A DNA stretch of 64,000 bases from RYN-230 sp963768945 (GTDB taxonomy: Bacteria > Actinomycetota > Actinomycetes > Streptosporangiales > Streptosporangiaceae): assembly GCA_963768945.1 (NCBI GenBank), contig CAVYJW010000005.1, positions 310,001-374,000 of the forward strand, written 5' to 3'. Shown piece after piece: positions 33,596 through 41,448 of this stretch; the stretch's first letter is position 1; every line of letters starts with the position of its first letter. The position numbers and the translations under genes were made by a program. The notes beneath the pieces were generated by a model. That model worked only from the letters and a program-made list of their open reading frames with translations. It was not told the origin of the DNA and searched no databases.

Positions 33596-34669
33596 ATGAG
33601 CCCCGACGGGCCGGCGCTGGCGGCCGCGGTCTCAGGGCTGGTGCGGAGCGACCCGCACGGCCCTGGCATCACCCGCGCCCGGAGCGGGGACGGCTTCCGG
33701 TATCTCGACCCGCCGGGGGCGGAGCTCACGGACGAGGAGACGCTGCAGCGCATCCGGGTGCTCAGGATCCCGCCGGCCTGGGAGAACGTCTGGATCTCAC
33801 CGGACCCGCTGGGCCACATCCAGGCTACGGGCGTGGACAGCCGGGGACGGCTGCAGTACCTCTACCACGAGTTGTGGCGGCAGCAGCGGGACGCCCAGAA
33901 ATTCGCGCACATGCTCCGGTTCGCCGGCGCGCTGCCTAACCTGCGTCACGCGGCCCAGCAGGACCTGAGGCGCCGGGGCCTGAAACGTGACCGGGTCGTC
34001 GCCGGCGTGGTCCGGCTGATCGACCTCGGCCTGTTCCGCATCGGCGGGGAGAGGTACGCCGAACTGGACCATCACTACGGCGTCACGACCCTCGAGAAGC
34101 GGCACGTACGGCTGACGCGCGACGGGGTCCTGTTCGACTACATCGCCAAGTGGGGCAAGGAGCGGACCATCTGCGTCACCGACCGGGTGGTTCAGCCCAC
34201 CGTCCGGGCCCTGGCCCAGAGCGACAACGGCCACGAGGCACTGTTCTGCTACACCCGCGACGACGACTGGCACCGCCTCCACTCCCGCGAGGTGGGCGAC
34301 TACATAGCCACCCGGTCGGGCGGCCACTTCACGGCCAAGGAATTCCGGACCTGGAATGCCACCGTCCTGATGGCGCTGGTGCTGGCGAACGCGGGGCCCT
34401 CGGCGACCCAGACGAGCCGCAAGCGCGTCATCTCCGCCAGCGTCCGCGAGGTGGCGCGGGCGCTCGGGGACACCCCGGCGGTCGCCCGGTCGTCCTACAT
34501 CGATCCCCGCCTGATCGATCGCTACCAGGCGGAGGGACAACTATCCGGGATCCCTGCGCTGCCAACCGTGCTCCCCGCTTCCGCGGAGGCCGAGACCGCG
34601 ATTGTCACGCTGCTGGCGTCCTGCGGCGACGGAATCGTCCCGGCCGGGAGCAGCGGGCAGGCGCTTTAA
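33596..34669 (+). CDS. DNA topoisomerase IB (poxvirus type)
   Basis: About 357 residues. Matches to the bacterial topoisomerase IB family include ITRARSGDGFRYLDP, RIRVLRIPPAWENVWISPDP, GHIQATGVDSRGRLQYLYHE (N-terminal domain), then FTAKEFRTWNATVL and RSSYIDPRLIDRY with the nucleophilic Tyr near residue 303. These relax supercoils by nicking one strand through a 3'-phosphotyrosyl link. The start ATG 33596 follows GGTGGTC; an upstream extension is possible. The gene is not in an obvious operon; the SnoaL gene starts 92 bases later. Confidence 0.9.
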   Translation: MSPDGPALAAAVSGLVRSDPHGPGITRARSGDGFRYLDPPGAELTDEETLQRIRVLRIPPAWENVWISPDPLGHIQATGVDSRGRLQYLYHELWRQQRDAQKFAHMLRFAGALPNLRHAAQQDLRRRGLKRDRVVAGVVRLIDLGLFRIGGERYAELDHHYGVTTLEKRHVRLTRDGVLFDYIAKWGKERTICVTDRVVQPTVRALAQSDNGHEALFCYTRDDDWHRLHSREVGDYIATRSGGHFTAKEFRTWNATVLMALVLANAGPSATQTSRKRVISASVREVARALGDTPAVARSSYIDPRLIDRYQAEGQLSGIPALPTVLPASAEAETAIVTLLASCGDGIVPAGSSGQAL

Positions 34670-34760
34670 CTCGGCCGCAGCCGGGGATTACGTTGCAGGA
34701 AGACCAAGGACGGCCATCCACAGAAGAACTGTCCGGCCCGCCAGGAACGCGGGAGTCGAG

Positions 34761-35591
34761 ATGCCGTGGTTTCCGGACTTCACCAGTGCCGCCGAGCTGG
34801 CGCGCAGGCAGACCCGCGCCTCAGCCCGGGCTGATCCGGTGGGGCAGTACTTCACCGCGCTGAATCAAGGTGACGCCCACGCCCTGGAGACCGTGTGGCC
34901 GGGGGAGGTGGTAATCCACGACCCCCGCGCGGGCGAGATCCGCGGCCACAAGCAGGTGCGGCAGTTCGTCAGCCACAACAAGTCCTGGTTGCGCCAGCTG
35001 CACGCCCGTACCGAGAGGGTGGCCACCACCGTCGCCGGCGGACGGGCCGTGGTGGAACTGGTGGCTCACCTGACCCACGACGGGCAGGAAATGGCCTGGC
35101 CGCTGGCGGTCGTCGCCGAATCACCAGACGATTGGTCGGTGGTGTTCCGCACCTACTGCAGCCAATGGCCGGTTGACGGACGCCGCCACGTCAGGCCTCC
35201 CATACTCAAGGCCGGCCACGCCCAGGTTGGCGACGTCGTCGGCCGCTACCAGGCCGCGCTAGCCGCCGGTGACACCGAAGCGATAGTGGGCACCTTCGCC
35301 CCCGAGGGGTACTACCGCGAGCCCATCGGCCCAGACTCCGCCCACCGCGGCTCCGCCGAACTTCGCTCGTTCTTCACCAGGAGCTTCAGCGCAGGCGGCG
35401 GTATCGGCCTCCAGCCCTGCGCCGTGACCGATGATGGCGTGCGCTGCGCACTGGAATACAACTGCGTCCGCTGGGGCAGCCACGACCTGCTTCCCCAGGC
35501 GGGAATCGGGGTCTACGAGCGCGGCCCGGACGGGCTGCTGGCCGCGGCCCGCATTTATGACGACGTCGAAGCACCCAGCGGGCACCGCTGA
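34761..35591 (+). CDS. protein with two SnoaL-like (nuclear transport factor 2 fold) domains
   Basis: About 276 residues with two NTF2-like units. Unit 1 (residues 20-140) has YFTALNQGDAHALETVWPG and EIRGHKQVRQFVSHNKSW; unit 2 (150-270) has YQAALAAGDTEAIVGTFAPE and HRGSAELRSFFTRSF. SnoaL-like domains serve as small-molecule isomerases or ligand pockets; the duplication suggests an internal dimer. Start ATG 34761 has GGGAG at 34751. No pathway is implied by neighbours, although an SDR and a muconolactone-isomerase-like protein follow on the opposite strand. Confidence 0.78.
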   Translation: MPWFPDFTSAAELARRQTRASARADPVGQYFTALNQGDAHALETVWPGEVVIHDPRAGEIRGHKQVRQFVSHNKSWLRQLHARTERVATTVAGGRAVVELVAHLTHDGQEMAWPLAVVAESPDDWSVVFRTYCSQWPVDGRRHVRPPILKAGHAQVGDVVGRYQAALAAGDTEAIVGTFAPEGYYREPIGPDSAHRGSAELRSFFTRSFSAGGGIGLQPCAVTDDGVRCALEYNCVRWGSHDLLPQAGIGVYERGPDGLLAAARIYDDVEAPSGHR

Positions 35592-35597
35592 ACTGGA

Positions 35598-36313
35598 TCA
35601 GCGGCCGGCGATCTGGCCGCCGTCGATGTGCAGGATCTCGCCCGTGATGAAGGGCGATGACTCCAGGTAGAGGATGCCGTTGACGATGTCGCTGACCTGG
35701 CCCACATGGCCGATGGGGGGAGGCGCGGCCCGAGGTCGGCGTAGCTGTCCGGCGGGTGCATCGGCGTCTGGATGATGCCCGGCGAGACAGCGTTAACCCG
35801 GATGCCGCGGGACGCGTATTCGACGGCCAGCGACCTGGTGGCTGAGGCGAGGCCGCCCTTGGTGAGGGCAGTCAGGACGGATGGAGTGCTGGAGTCGGCG
35901 TAGTCCGCCAGGGTGGTGGTGATGTTGACCACGTGGCCCCCGCCTTGCTTGAGCATCTCGGCGACGGCGCGCTGCGTCAGCCAGAAGAACCCGGTGAGGT
36001 TGACCCCGACCACGGCGGCGTAGTCCTCCGCCGTGTAGGCGGTGAATGGCTTGGAGAGGAAGACGCCCGCGTTGTTGATGAGGGTGTCGATGCGCCCGAA
36101 GCGATCCAGTGCCCCCCTGATGACCCGGTCCGTCGTAGCGGCCTCGGACACATCGCCGTTGACGGTGAGCACGGCCGGATCCGTGGCGGGCCTGATTGTC
36201 CGCGACGTGGCCACGACCGCCCAGTCACGGCGCCGGTACCCCGCGACGAGGCCGGCGCCGATGCCCTGGGAACCTCCGGTGATGATGGCCACCTTGCGGT
36301 CCTGTTCGCTCAC
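35598..36313 (-). pseudogene. short-chain dehydrogenase/reductase, frameshifted near its 3' end
   Basis: The first 190 residues form an SDR: VAIITGGSQGIGAGLVAGY (NAD(P) loop), DTLINNAGV, and IRVNAVSPGIIQTPMHPPDS. After DLGPRLPP the frame changes: the expected ending (IGHVGQVSDIVNGILYLESS, then FITGEILHIDGGQIAGR and a stop at 35598) is in another frame. The run of six G at 35715-35720 would be seven in the intact gene, so one base is missing. The usual Y-x3-K tyrosine is replaced (LTALTK), as in an SDR subfamily I recall, so activity is uncertain. The GTG at 36313 begins two bases after the previous gene stops, with AGGGGG seven bases upstream, showing coupling. Confidence 0.85.
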
Positions 36314-36315
36314 GG

Positions 36316-36987
36316 CTATGCCCCCTGGTTGCCGGTGAGTGCCGGGTCGCTGGGGTGCGGGCTCAGCGGCGTTGTCTGCACGCTCATCCAGGCATCCAGC
36401 GGCAGGGAGGCGAGGATCGCCTGCATCGCGGCGCTGTCGTCGGCCCGCCACAGGCCCAGCGTCCGTCCCTGGCCCGGGAGCTTCCAGAGCCGCACGAGGT
36501 GCCCCTCCCCGGCCAGTTCACGCGCGCGTTCCGCCTCCCGCGCCTCGGTGTCCGCGACGGCCACGCCGGGAGTGCCTTCGGGGATGTGAATGGTGAAAGT
36601 GGTCAGGAACTCCACCCGTCCGTCCCCGGCCGCTGGCGCCCCAGGCGGCCCGGCCCCCGGGGCGGGGTCGTCCGGCCCGGCCACCGGGGCGGGGTCGTCC
36701 GGGGCGGGGTCGTTGGGGTGCGGCGAGAGCGGCGTGACCTCATCGGTGCGCCATATGCGCAGTGGCATCGAGGTGAGCACGCTTTCCAGCTCCGCGCCGT
36801 CGGCGGCGGCGAACAGGCCGAGCGTGCGCCACTCGCCCGGCTCCAGCGGCGGGCGCCACAGCCGCAGCAGGTGCCGTTGCGCGGCGAGCTCGCGCGAGCG
36901 CGCCGCCTCGCGGGCGCGGATATCTTCGACGGCTGCCCCCGAGGTACCGTCCGGGACCTGGGTGGTCATGGTGACGAGATACTCCAC
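36316..36987 (-). CDS. tandem muconolactone-isomerase-like protein
   Basis: About 223 residues with two copies of the muconolactone delta-isomerase (MLI) fold. Unit 1: MTTQVPDGTSGAAVEDIRAR...LLRLWRPP...WRTLGLF; unit 2: FTIHIPEGTPGVAVADTEAR...LVRLWKLPGQGRTLGLW. Each ends TPLSPHPND or TPLSPHPSD. A low-complexity PDDPAPVAGPDDPAPG linker joins them. MLI proteins normally are about 95-residue single domains that isomerise muconolactone in catechol degradation; here no other pathway genes are nearby, so function is unclear. GTG 36987 is chosen (AGGGGG upstream); ATG 37026 is an alternative. Confidence 0.78.
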   Translation of the reverse strand: MEYLVTMTTQVPDGTSGAAVEDIRAREAARSRELAAQRHLLRLWRPPLEPGEWRTLGLFAAADGAELESVLTSMPLRIWRTDEVTPLSPHPNDPAPDDPAPVAGPDDPAPGAGPPGAPAAGDGRVEFLTTFTIHIPEGTPGVAVADTEAREAERARELAGEGHLVRLWKLPGQGRTLGLWRADDSAAMQAILASLPLDAWMSVQTTPLSPHPSDPALTGNQGA

Positions 36988-37336
36988 GCTCAGGCCCCCT
37001 TTATCCTCGGGCCACTCATTATTCATCGGCCGGCCGGGCTGGTCATCTGCGGGCTGGCCCGGGGATCACGGAGCACCCGGAAGGCGCACGTCAGCCCGGG
37101 CCTGGCGATGCGGCCGGCGCTGACGTTATTTCTGTTACAGCAATTCCCTGGCCTCCAAAATTTATCGGGTTTCTCTTCACCGATGAGCGGGCAATTCCGG
37201 GGCGATCGCTCATCCACTGCTGGACTTAGGCGATTGGCCGGGCGAGTCTTGATCTAGGACCAGCCCCGGTGGCACGAGACCCGCCGTGGTGGCCCCGGCG
37301 CGGACCGCTGACATCCAGGGGATAGGAGCTGAGATC
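36988..37336. other. 349-bp region without a supported gene
   Basis: It holds an AT-rich patch at 37120-37190 (for example CCAAAATTTATCGGG), likely promoter DNA for one of the divergent genes, and no convincing open frame or RNA. Confidence 0.5.
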
Positions 37337-37420
37337 GTGGACATGAGGCTCGAGGTTGTGGTGGTAACGGTCTTCGACGTGGGCCTGGCCAGCCAGGCCA
37401 GCCCGGGGGCGAGCGCATGA
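37337..37420 (+). CDS. 27-residue open frame resembling a truncated VOC/glyoxalase N-terminus
   Basis: GTG at 37337 has AGGAG eight bases upstream. The peptide starts VDMRLEVVVVTVFDVGLA, like the first strand of VOC-family proteins (DMKLEVVVxPVSDVDRA type), then ends after a further ten residues with a TGA overlapping the next ATG (ATGA at 37417). The rest of the fold is absent. It may be a decay product now serving as a leader coupling the next gene. Confidence 0.45.
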   Translation: MDMRLEVVVVTVFDVGLASQASPGASA

Positions 37421-38787
37421 GCAGCGATTACGACGTCATCGTCGTGGGCGGCGGCTCGCCGGGCGAGCACTGCGCGGGTGAGCTGGCCGACGGTGGCCTG
37501 CGGGTGGCGCTGGTCGAGCGGGACCTGGTCGGGGGCGAGTGCTCCTACTGGGCGTGCATCCCGTCCAAGACCCTGCTGCGCCCCGGCGAGGCGGCGCACG
37601 ACGCGCGGGAGGCGGCGGCCAGCGCGCAGGTGGACGTTCAGGCGGCGCTGGCCTACCGGGACTTCATGGTCTCGGGTTACTCCGACGCCGGCCAGGAGCG
37701 ATGGCTGGCGGGCAAGGGAATCGACCTGCTGCGCGGGCGCGGCCAGCTCGCCGGGCCGGGCGTGGTCGAGGTCGCTGGCGTGCGCTACACCGCCACGGAT
37801 GTCGTCGTGGCGACCGGCTCCGATGCGGTCGTGCCGCCCGTCCCGGGCCTGCGCGAACTCCAGGGCATCTGGACTAACCGCGAGGTGACCGGCATGAAGG
37901 CGGTCCCGCGCCGCCTGCTCATCCTCGGCGGCGGCCCCGTCGGCGCCGAGATGTCCCAGGCCGTGCGCCGCCTGGGCGGCGAGGTCGCCCTTGCCGAGGG
38001 CGCCAAGCACGTGCTCGCCCGCGAGCCTGTGCCGCTGGGTGAGGCACTCGGCGACGTCCTGCGCGCCGATGGCATCGAGCTGTTCCTGGGCGTCAAGGTG
38101 ATTGAGGCACGGCGCGACGGCGACGACTACATCATGGTCCTCGACAACGGCCACGAACTGCGCGGCGACCACCTGCTCGTCGCCACCGGCCGGCGCCCGC
38201 GTACCAGCGGGCTCGGCCTGGAAACGGTTGGCGTCACGGCCGGCCCGCACGGTATCCCGGTCGACGCTCACCTGCGGGCCGGTGAGCGGCTGTGGGCCGT
38301 GGGCGACGTTACCGGCGTGCGGCTGCTGACCCACGTCGGCAAGTACCAGGGCGAGGTCGTCGCCGCCAACATCCTCGGCGAATCCCGCGAGGCCAGCTAC
38401 GAGGCCATCCCGGACGTGGTCTACACCGACCCGCAAGCGGCGTCGGTGGGGAGCAGCGAGGCGCCTTTCAGCGCCACCATCCCGCTGTCGGACGTGGCCA
38501 AGACGGCTACGTACACGCACCGTTATGCAGAGTCCAACGGCTTCCTGACCCTGCTCAGCGACGGCGAGCGGCTGACCGGTGCGTACGCACTCGGCCCCGA
38601 GGCCGGCGAGTGGCTGCAGCAGGCCACCCTGGCCATCCGGGCCCGCGTGCCACTCGGGGTGCTGCGCGATGTCATCCAGCCCTTCCCCACCTTCTCCGAG
38701 ATCTACGTCGCCGCGCTGAAAGCGCTCCATGGGCAGATCACGGCCACCCGCCAGACGGCGGTACCCAGCGCAGGAGCTTCGGGCTGA
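37417..38787 (+). CDS. pyridine nucleotide-disulfide oxidoreductase (lipoamide dehydrogenase-like)
   Basis: A 456-residue flavoprotein. FAD motif VIVVGGGSPGEHCAGEL; redox-active pair in GGECSYWACIPSK (the C-x4-C spacing is kept, though the usual CLNVGC is altered); NAD motif LLILGGGPVGAEMSQAV; and GDVTGVRLLTHVGKYQGEV. The C-terminal dimer interface has QPFPTFSEIY, where the active-site His-Glu pair normally reads HPTxSE, so the catalytic His is missing. It resembles mercuric reductase/dihydrolipoamide dehydrogenase relatives of unknown substrate. Its start overlaps a short upstream frame (ATGA). Confidence 0.87.
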   Translation: MSSDYDVIVVGGGSPGEHCAGELADGGLRVALVERDLVGGECSYWACIPSKTLLRPGEAAHDAREAAASAQVDVQAALAYRDFMVSGYSDAGQERWLAGKGIDLLRGRGQLAGPGVVEVAGVRYTATDVVVATGSDAVVPPVPGLRELQGIWTNREVTGMKAVPRRLLILGGGPVGAEMSQAVRRLGGEVALAEGAKHVLAREPVPLGEALGDVLRADGIELFLGVKVIEARRDGDDYIMVLDNGHELRGDHLLVATGRRPRTSGLGLETVGVTAGPHGIPVDAHLRAGERLWAVGDVTGVRLLTHVGKYQGEVVAANILGESREASYEAIPDVVYTDPQAASVGSSEAPFSATIPLSDVAKTATYTHRYAESNGFLTLLSDGERLTGAYALGPEAGEWLQQATLAIRARVPLGVLRDVIQPFPTFSEIYVAALKALHGQITATRQTAVPSAGASG

Positions 38788-38940
38788 ACGGAGGATCCCG
38801 TAAGCCTCCCCTTCGTCCCCCATGCCTCAGCAAAGCGGGAGCGCGGCATCAGGGGTACCTCAGCAAGCGCCTGAGCGTCGTCGAAAATGCACTTGCCTGC
38901 CGGGGACCTCCAGGCAGGACACGCCGCAGGAGGCCTCGCC

Positions 38941-40506
38941 ATGGATCAGCCCGGCAGCAGAGCCGCCAGATCGCCATCCCCGAGTCCTCAGACAGCCATC
39001 CCGGCAGAAGGCCCGGCCGCGCCAGCGACGGTTTCCCGCGCTGATCGCGTGCCCCTGCTCGCGTGGGTAATCGCCGCCGTCTTCGTCGTGGCCGAACTCG
39101 CCGTCAGCGGCCGGTACGGCTTCCTGCAAGACGAGCTGTACTTCATCGTGGCCGGGCATCACCTCGCCTTCGGCTACGTCGATCAGCCGCCCCTCGCCCC
39201 CCTGCTCACCAGGATCACCGACATCCTCGGCGTCAACCCGACCGCGATCCGGATCATCCCGGCGCTGGCCGGCGGAGCGATCGTGGTCATGACGGCCAGG
39301 CTCGCGGCGCTGTTCGGAGCGGGCCGGTTCGGCCGGGTGCTCGCCGCCCTCATCATGGCGTGCGCTCCGGTGCTGCTCGGCGCCGTGCACATCGGCAACA
39401 CCACGCCGCTGGACCTGCTCGCCTGGACGACCATCCTCTTGTGCGTCACCACGGCACTGCTGCGACAGCGGCCGCGCTGGTGGCTGGGGGCCGGGGTCGT
39501 GGCCGGCCTCGGGCTCGAGGCCGACAACCTGGTCGTCTTGCTGCTGATCTGCCTCGCTGTTGGCCTCCTCGCCTCGGCCCAGCGCTCTGTGCTGCGGACC
39601 AGATGGCCGTGGCTGGGCGCCGCTATCGCCGCGGTGATCTGGGCGCCGAACCTCATCTGGCAGGCCACGCACGGGTGGCCGCAGCTGGCCATGTCCGCCG
39701 CGCTGCACCGGCAGAACACCTCCCCGGCCGATTACGCTGGCGCGCTGCCCGCCCAGCTCCTTTACCTGGGCCTGCTGGTGACGCCGCTCATCGTCGCGGG
39801 CTTCGTCGTCCTCTGGCGAACCCCCGAGCTGCGGTTCCTGGCCATCACCGCCACCCTCGTCCTCGTCTACGTACTGGCCTGGGTACCGGGCAAGGTGTAT
39901 TACGCCGACGGAGTGGCACCGGCGGTGCTGGCCGCGGGCGCCCTCGCGGCCGAACGCTGGATCGCCCGCGCACGCCGGCCGCGGGTGCGGCGATGGCCGG
40001 TGGTCGCCGCCTGCCTGGTCGGCGTGGCCGTGGCCTTGCCCAGCCTGCTGCCCATACTCCCGGTCAGTGACGTCCACGACCTGCCGGTTTCTTCTCAGCA
40101 GAGTTCCCTCGGGGACACCATCGGGTGGCCCCAGCTCACCAGTGCGGTCGCGGCGCAGGACGCGGCCCTGGCGCGGGCGGGCCAACCGCCCACCTCGATC
40201 TTCACCGGATCCTACGCAGAAGCTGGCGCGCTCAACGTTCTCGGCTCGGCTGACCACCTGCCGCCCGTGCTGTCGGGCCACAACACTTACTGGATGTGGG
40301 GACCCGGCCGGGCGTCCGACCGCAGCGTGCTGGTGGTCGACGCGCTCGGCCAGCTGCGGCCTTACTTCACCAGCTGCCGCCTGCTCGCCACCTACCACAC
40401 GCCATACCACGTGAACAACGACTGGACTGGCCTGCAGATCGGCGTCTGCACAGGACCGCACGCACGCTGGCGCACGCTGTGGCCGCACCTTAAGCACTAC
40501 GACTGA
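38941..40506 (+). CDS. PMT_2/ArnT-like membrane glycosyltransferase
   Basis: About 521 residues with roughly ten transmembrane helices. The first loop YGFLQDELYFIVAGHHLAFG contains the catalytic-type acidic pair, and YVDQPPLAPLLTRI follows, as in GT-C enzymes of the PMT/ArnT group (DUF2142/glycosyltransferase 39 type). These transfer sugars from polyprenyl phosphates to lipids or proteins. The start ATG 38941 has AGGAGG at 38928. The C-terminal 140 residues are extracytoplasmic. It is convergent with the Calvin-cycle pair. Acceptor unknown. Confidence 0.83.
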   Translation: MDQPGSRAARSPSPSPQTAIPAEGPAAPATVSRADRVPLLAWVIAAVFVVAELAVSGRYGFLQDELYFIVAGHHLAFGYVDQPPLAPLLTRITDILGVNPTAIRIIPALAGGAIVVMTARLAALFGAGRFGRVLAALIMACAPVLLGAVHIGNTTPLDLLAWTTILLCVTTALLRQRPRWWLGAGVVAGLGLEADNLVVLLLICLAVGLLASAQRSVLRTRWPWLGAAIAAVIWAPNLIWQATHGWPQLAMSAALHRQNTSPADYAGALPAQLLYLGLLVTPLIVAGFVVLWRTPELRFLAITATLVLVYVLAWVPGKVYYADGVAPAVLAAGALAAERWIARARRPRVRRWPVVAACLVGVAVALPSLLPILPVSDVHDLPVSSQQSSLGDTIGWPQLTSAVAAQDAALARAGQPPTSIFTGSYAEAGALNVLGSADHLPPVLSGHNTYWMWGPGRASDRSVLVVDALGQLRPYFTSCRLLATYHTPYHVNNDWTGLQIGVCTGPHARWRTLWPHLKHYD

Positions 40507-40561
40507 CCGCAAGGTCGAGGCTAGGCGCACCAGCGACCACCCGGATTGGCCGTGCCGCCGG

Positions 40562-41434
40562 TCAGGCCCGGCGTCGCGCCTCCATCAGGCGCAGGATGAG
40601 CGGGGTGAAGATCAGCTGCATGGCCAGCTCCATCTTCCCGCCTGGGATGACGATGATGTTTGGCCGTGACATGAACGAGTCGTGCAGCATCGACAGCAGG
40701 TAGGGAAAGTCGATGCCTTTCGGGTTGGCGAACCGGATGACGACAAAGCTTTCGTCGGCGCTCGGGATGTGCCGGGCGATGAACGGATTCGACGTGTCCA
40801 CCGTCGGGACGCGCTGGAAGTTCACGTGCGTGCGGGAGAACTGGGGGCAGATGTATTTCACATAGTCCGGCATGCGCCGCAGCACGGTCCCGACCACGTC
40901 CTCGCTGCTGTAGCCTCGCGCGCCCTGGTCGCGATGAAGCTTCTGGATCCACTCGAGGTTGATGATCGGGACCACCCCGACCAGCAGGTCAGCGTGCTGG
41001 GCGACGTCCGCCTTTTCGGTGACCGCGGCACCGTGCAGCCCCTCGTAGTAGAGCAGTTCGCTGCCGGAATCGACATCTGCCCACGGCGTGAAGGTCCCGG
41101 GCTGCTGACCGAAGGGCTTGGCCTCCTCCGCGTCATGCAGATACTTGCGGACCTTGCCGCTGCCGTCCTCGCCGTACTGGCGAAACAGGGTCGCAAGCTC
41201 TTCGAGCAGGTTCGCCTCGGGTGAGAAATGGCAGAACTCGTGGTTGCCTTCCTCGTCGGCGGCCGCCGTGGCGCCCTTCATCTGTTCCCGGTCGTATCGG
41301 TGGAACGAGTCGCCCTCGACGATCGTCGCGTTGATCTGCTCACGCCGGAAAATGTGCTGGAAGGTTCTGGTCACCGAGGTTGTGCCCGCGCCGGACGAGC
41401 CGGTGATGACCACGATCGGGTGCTTAGGTGACAA
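40562..41434 (-). CDS. cbbP: phosphoribulokinase (class I, CbbP type)
   Basis: A 290-residue kinase that makes ribulose 1,5-bisphosphate, the substrate of RuBisCO. The P-loop is TGSSGAGTTSVT. Family segments are VEGDSFHRYDREQMK, CHFSPEANLLEEL, EGLHGAAVT, and VNFQRVPTVDTSNPFIARHI. Length and motifs match proteobacterial-type class I enzymes of about 290 residues rather than the larger plant type. The TTG start has AGGAGG four bases upstream, inside the 14-base gap after the FBPase stop, so the genes are co-transcribed. No RuBisCO gene is in the window. Confidence 0.93.
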   Translation of the reverse strand: MSPKHPIVVITGSSGAGTTSVTRTFQHIFRREQINATIVEGDSFHRYDREQMKGATAAADEEGNHEFCHFSPEANLLEELATLFRQYGEDGSGKVRKYLHDAEEAKPFGQQPGTFTPWADVDSGSELLYYEGLHGAAVTEKADVAQHADLLVGVVPIINLEWIQKLHRDQGARGYSSEDVVGTVLRRMPDYVKYICPQFSRTHVNFQRVPTVDTSNPFIARHIPSADESFVVIRFANPKGIDFPYLLSMLHDSFMSRPNIIVIPGGKMELAMQLIFTPLILRLMEARRRA

Positions 41435-41448
41435 CAGTCCTCCTGCAG

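Noticed and set aside
37210..38823. Long minus-strand frame antisense to the flavoprotein gene
   Set aside because: No motif, no ribosome site, and it is fully explained as a shadow of the GC-rich gene opposite.
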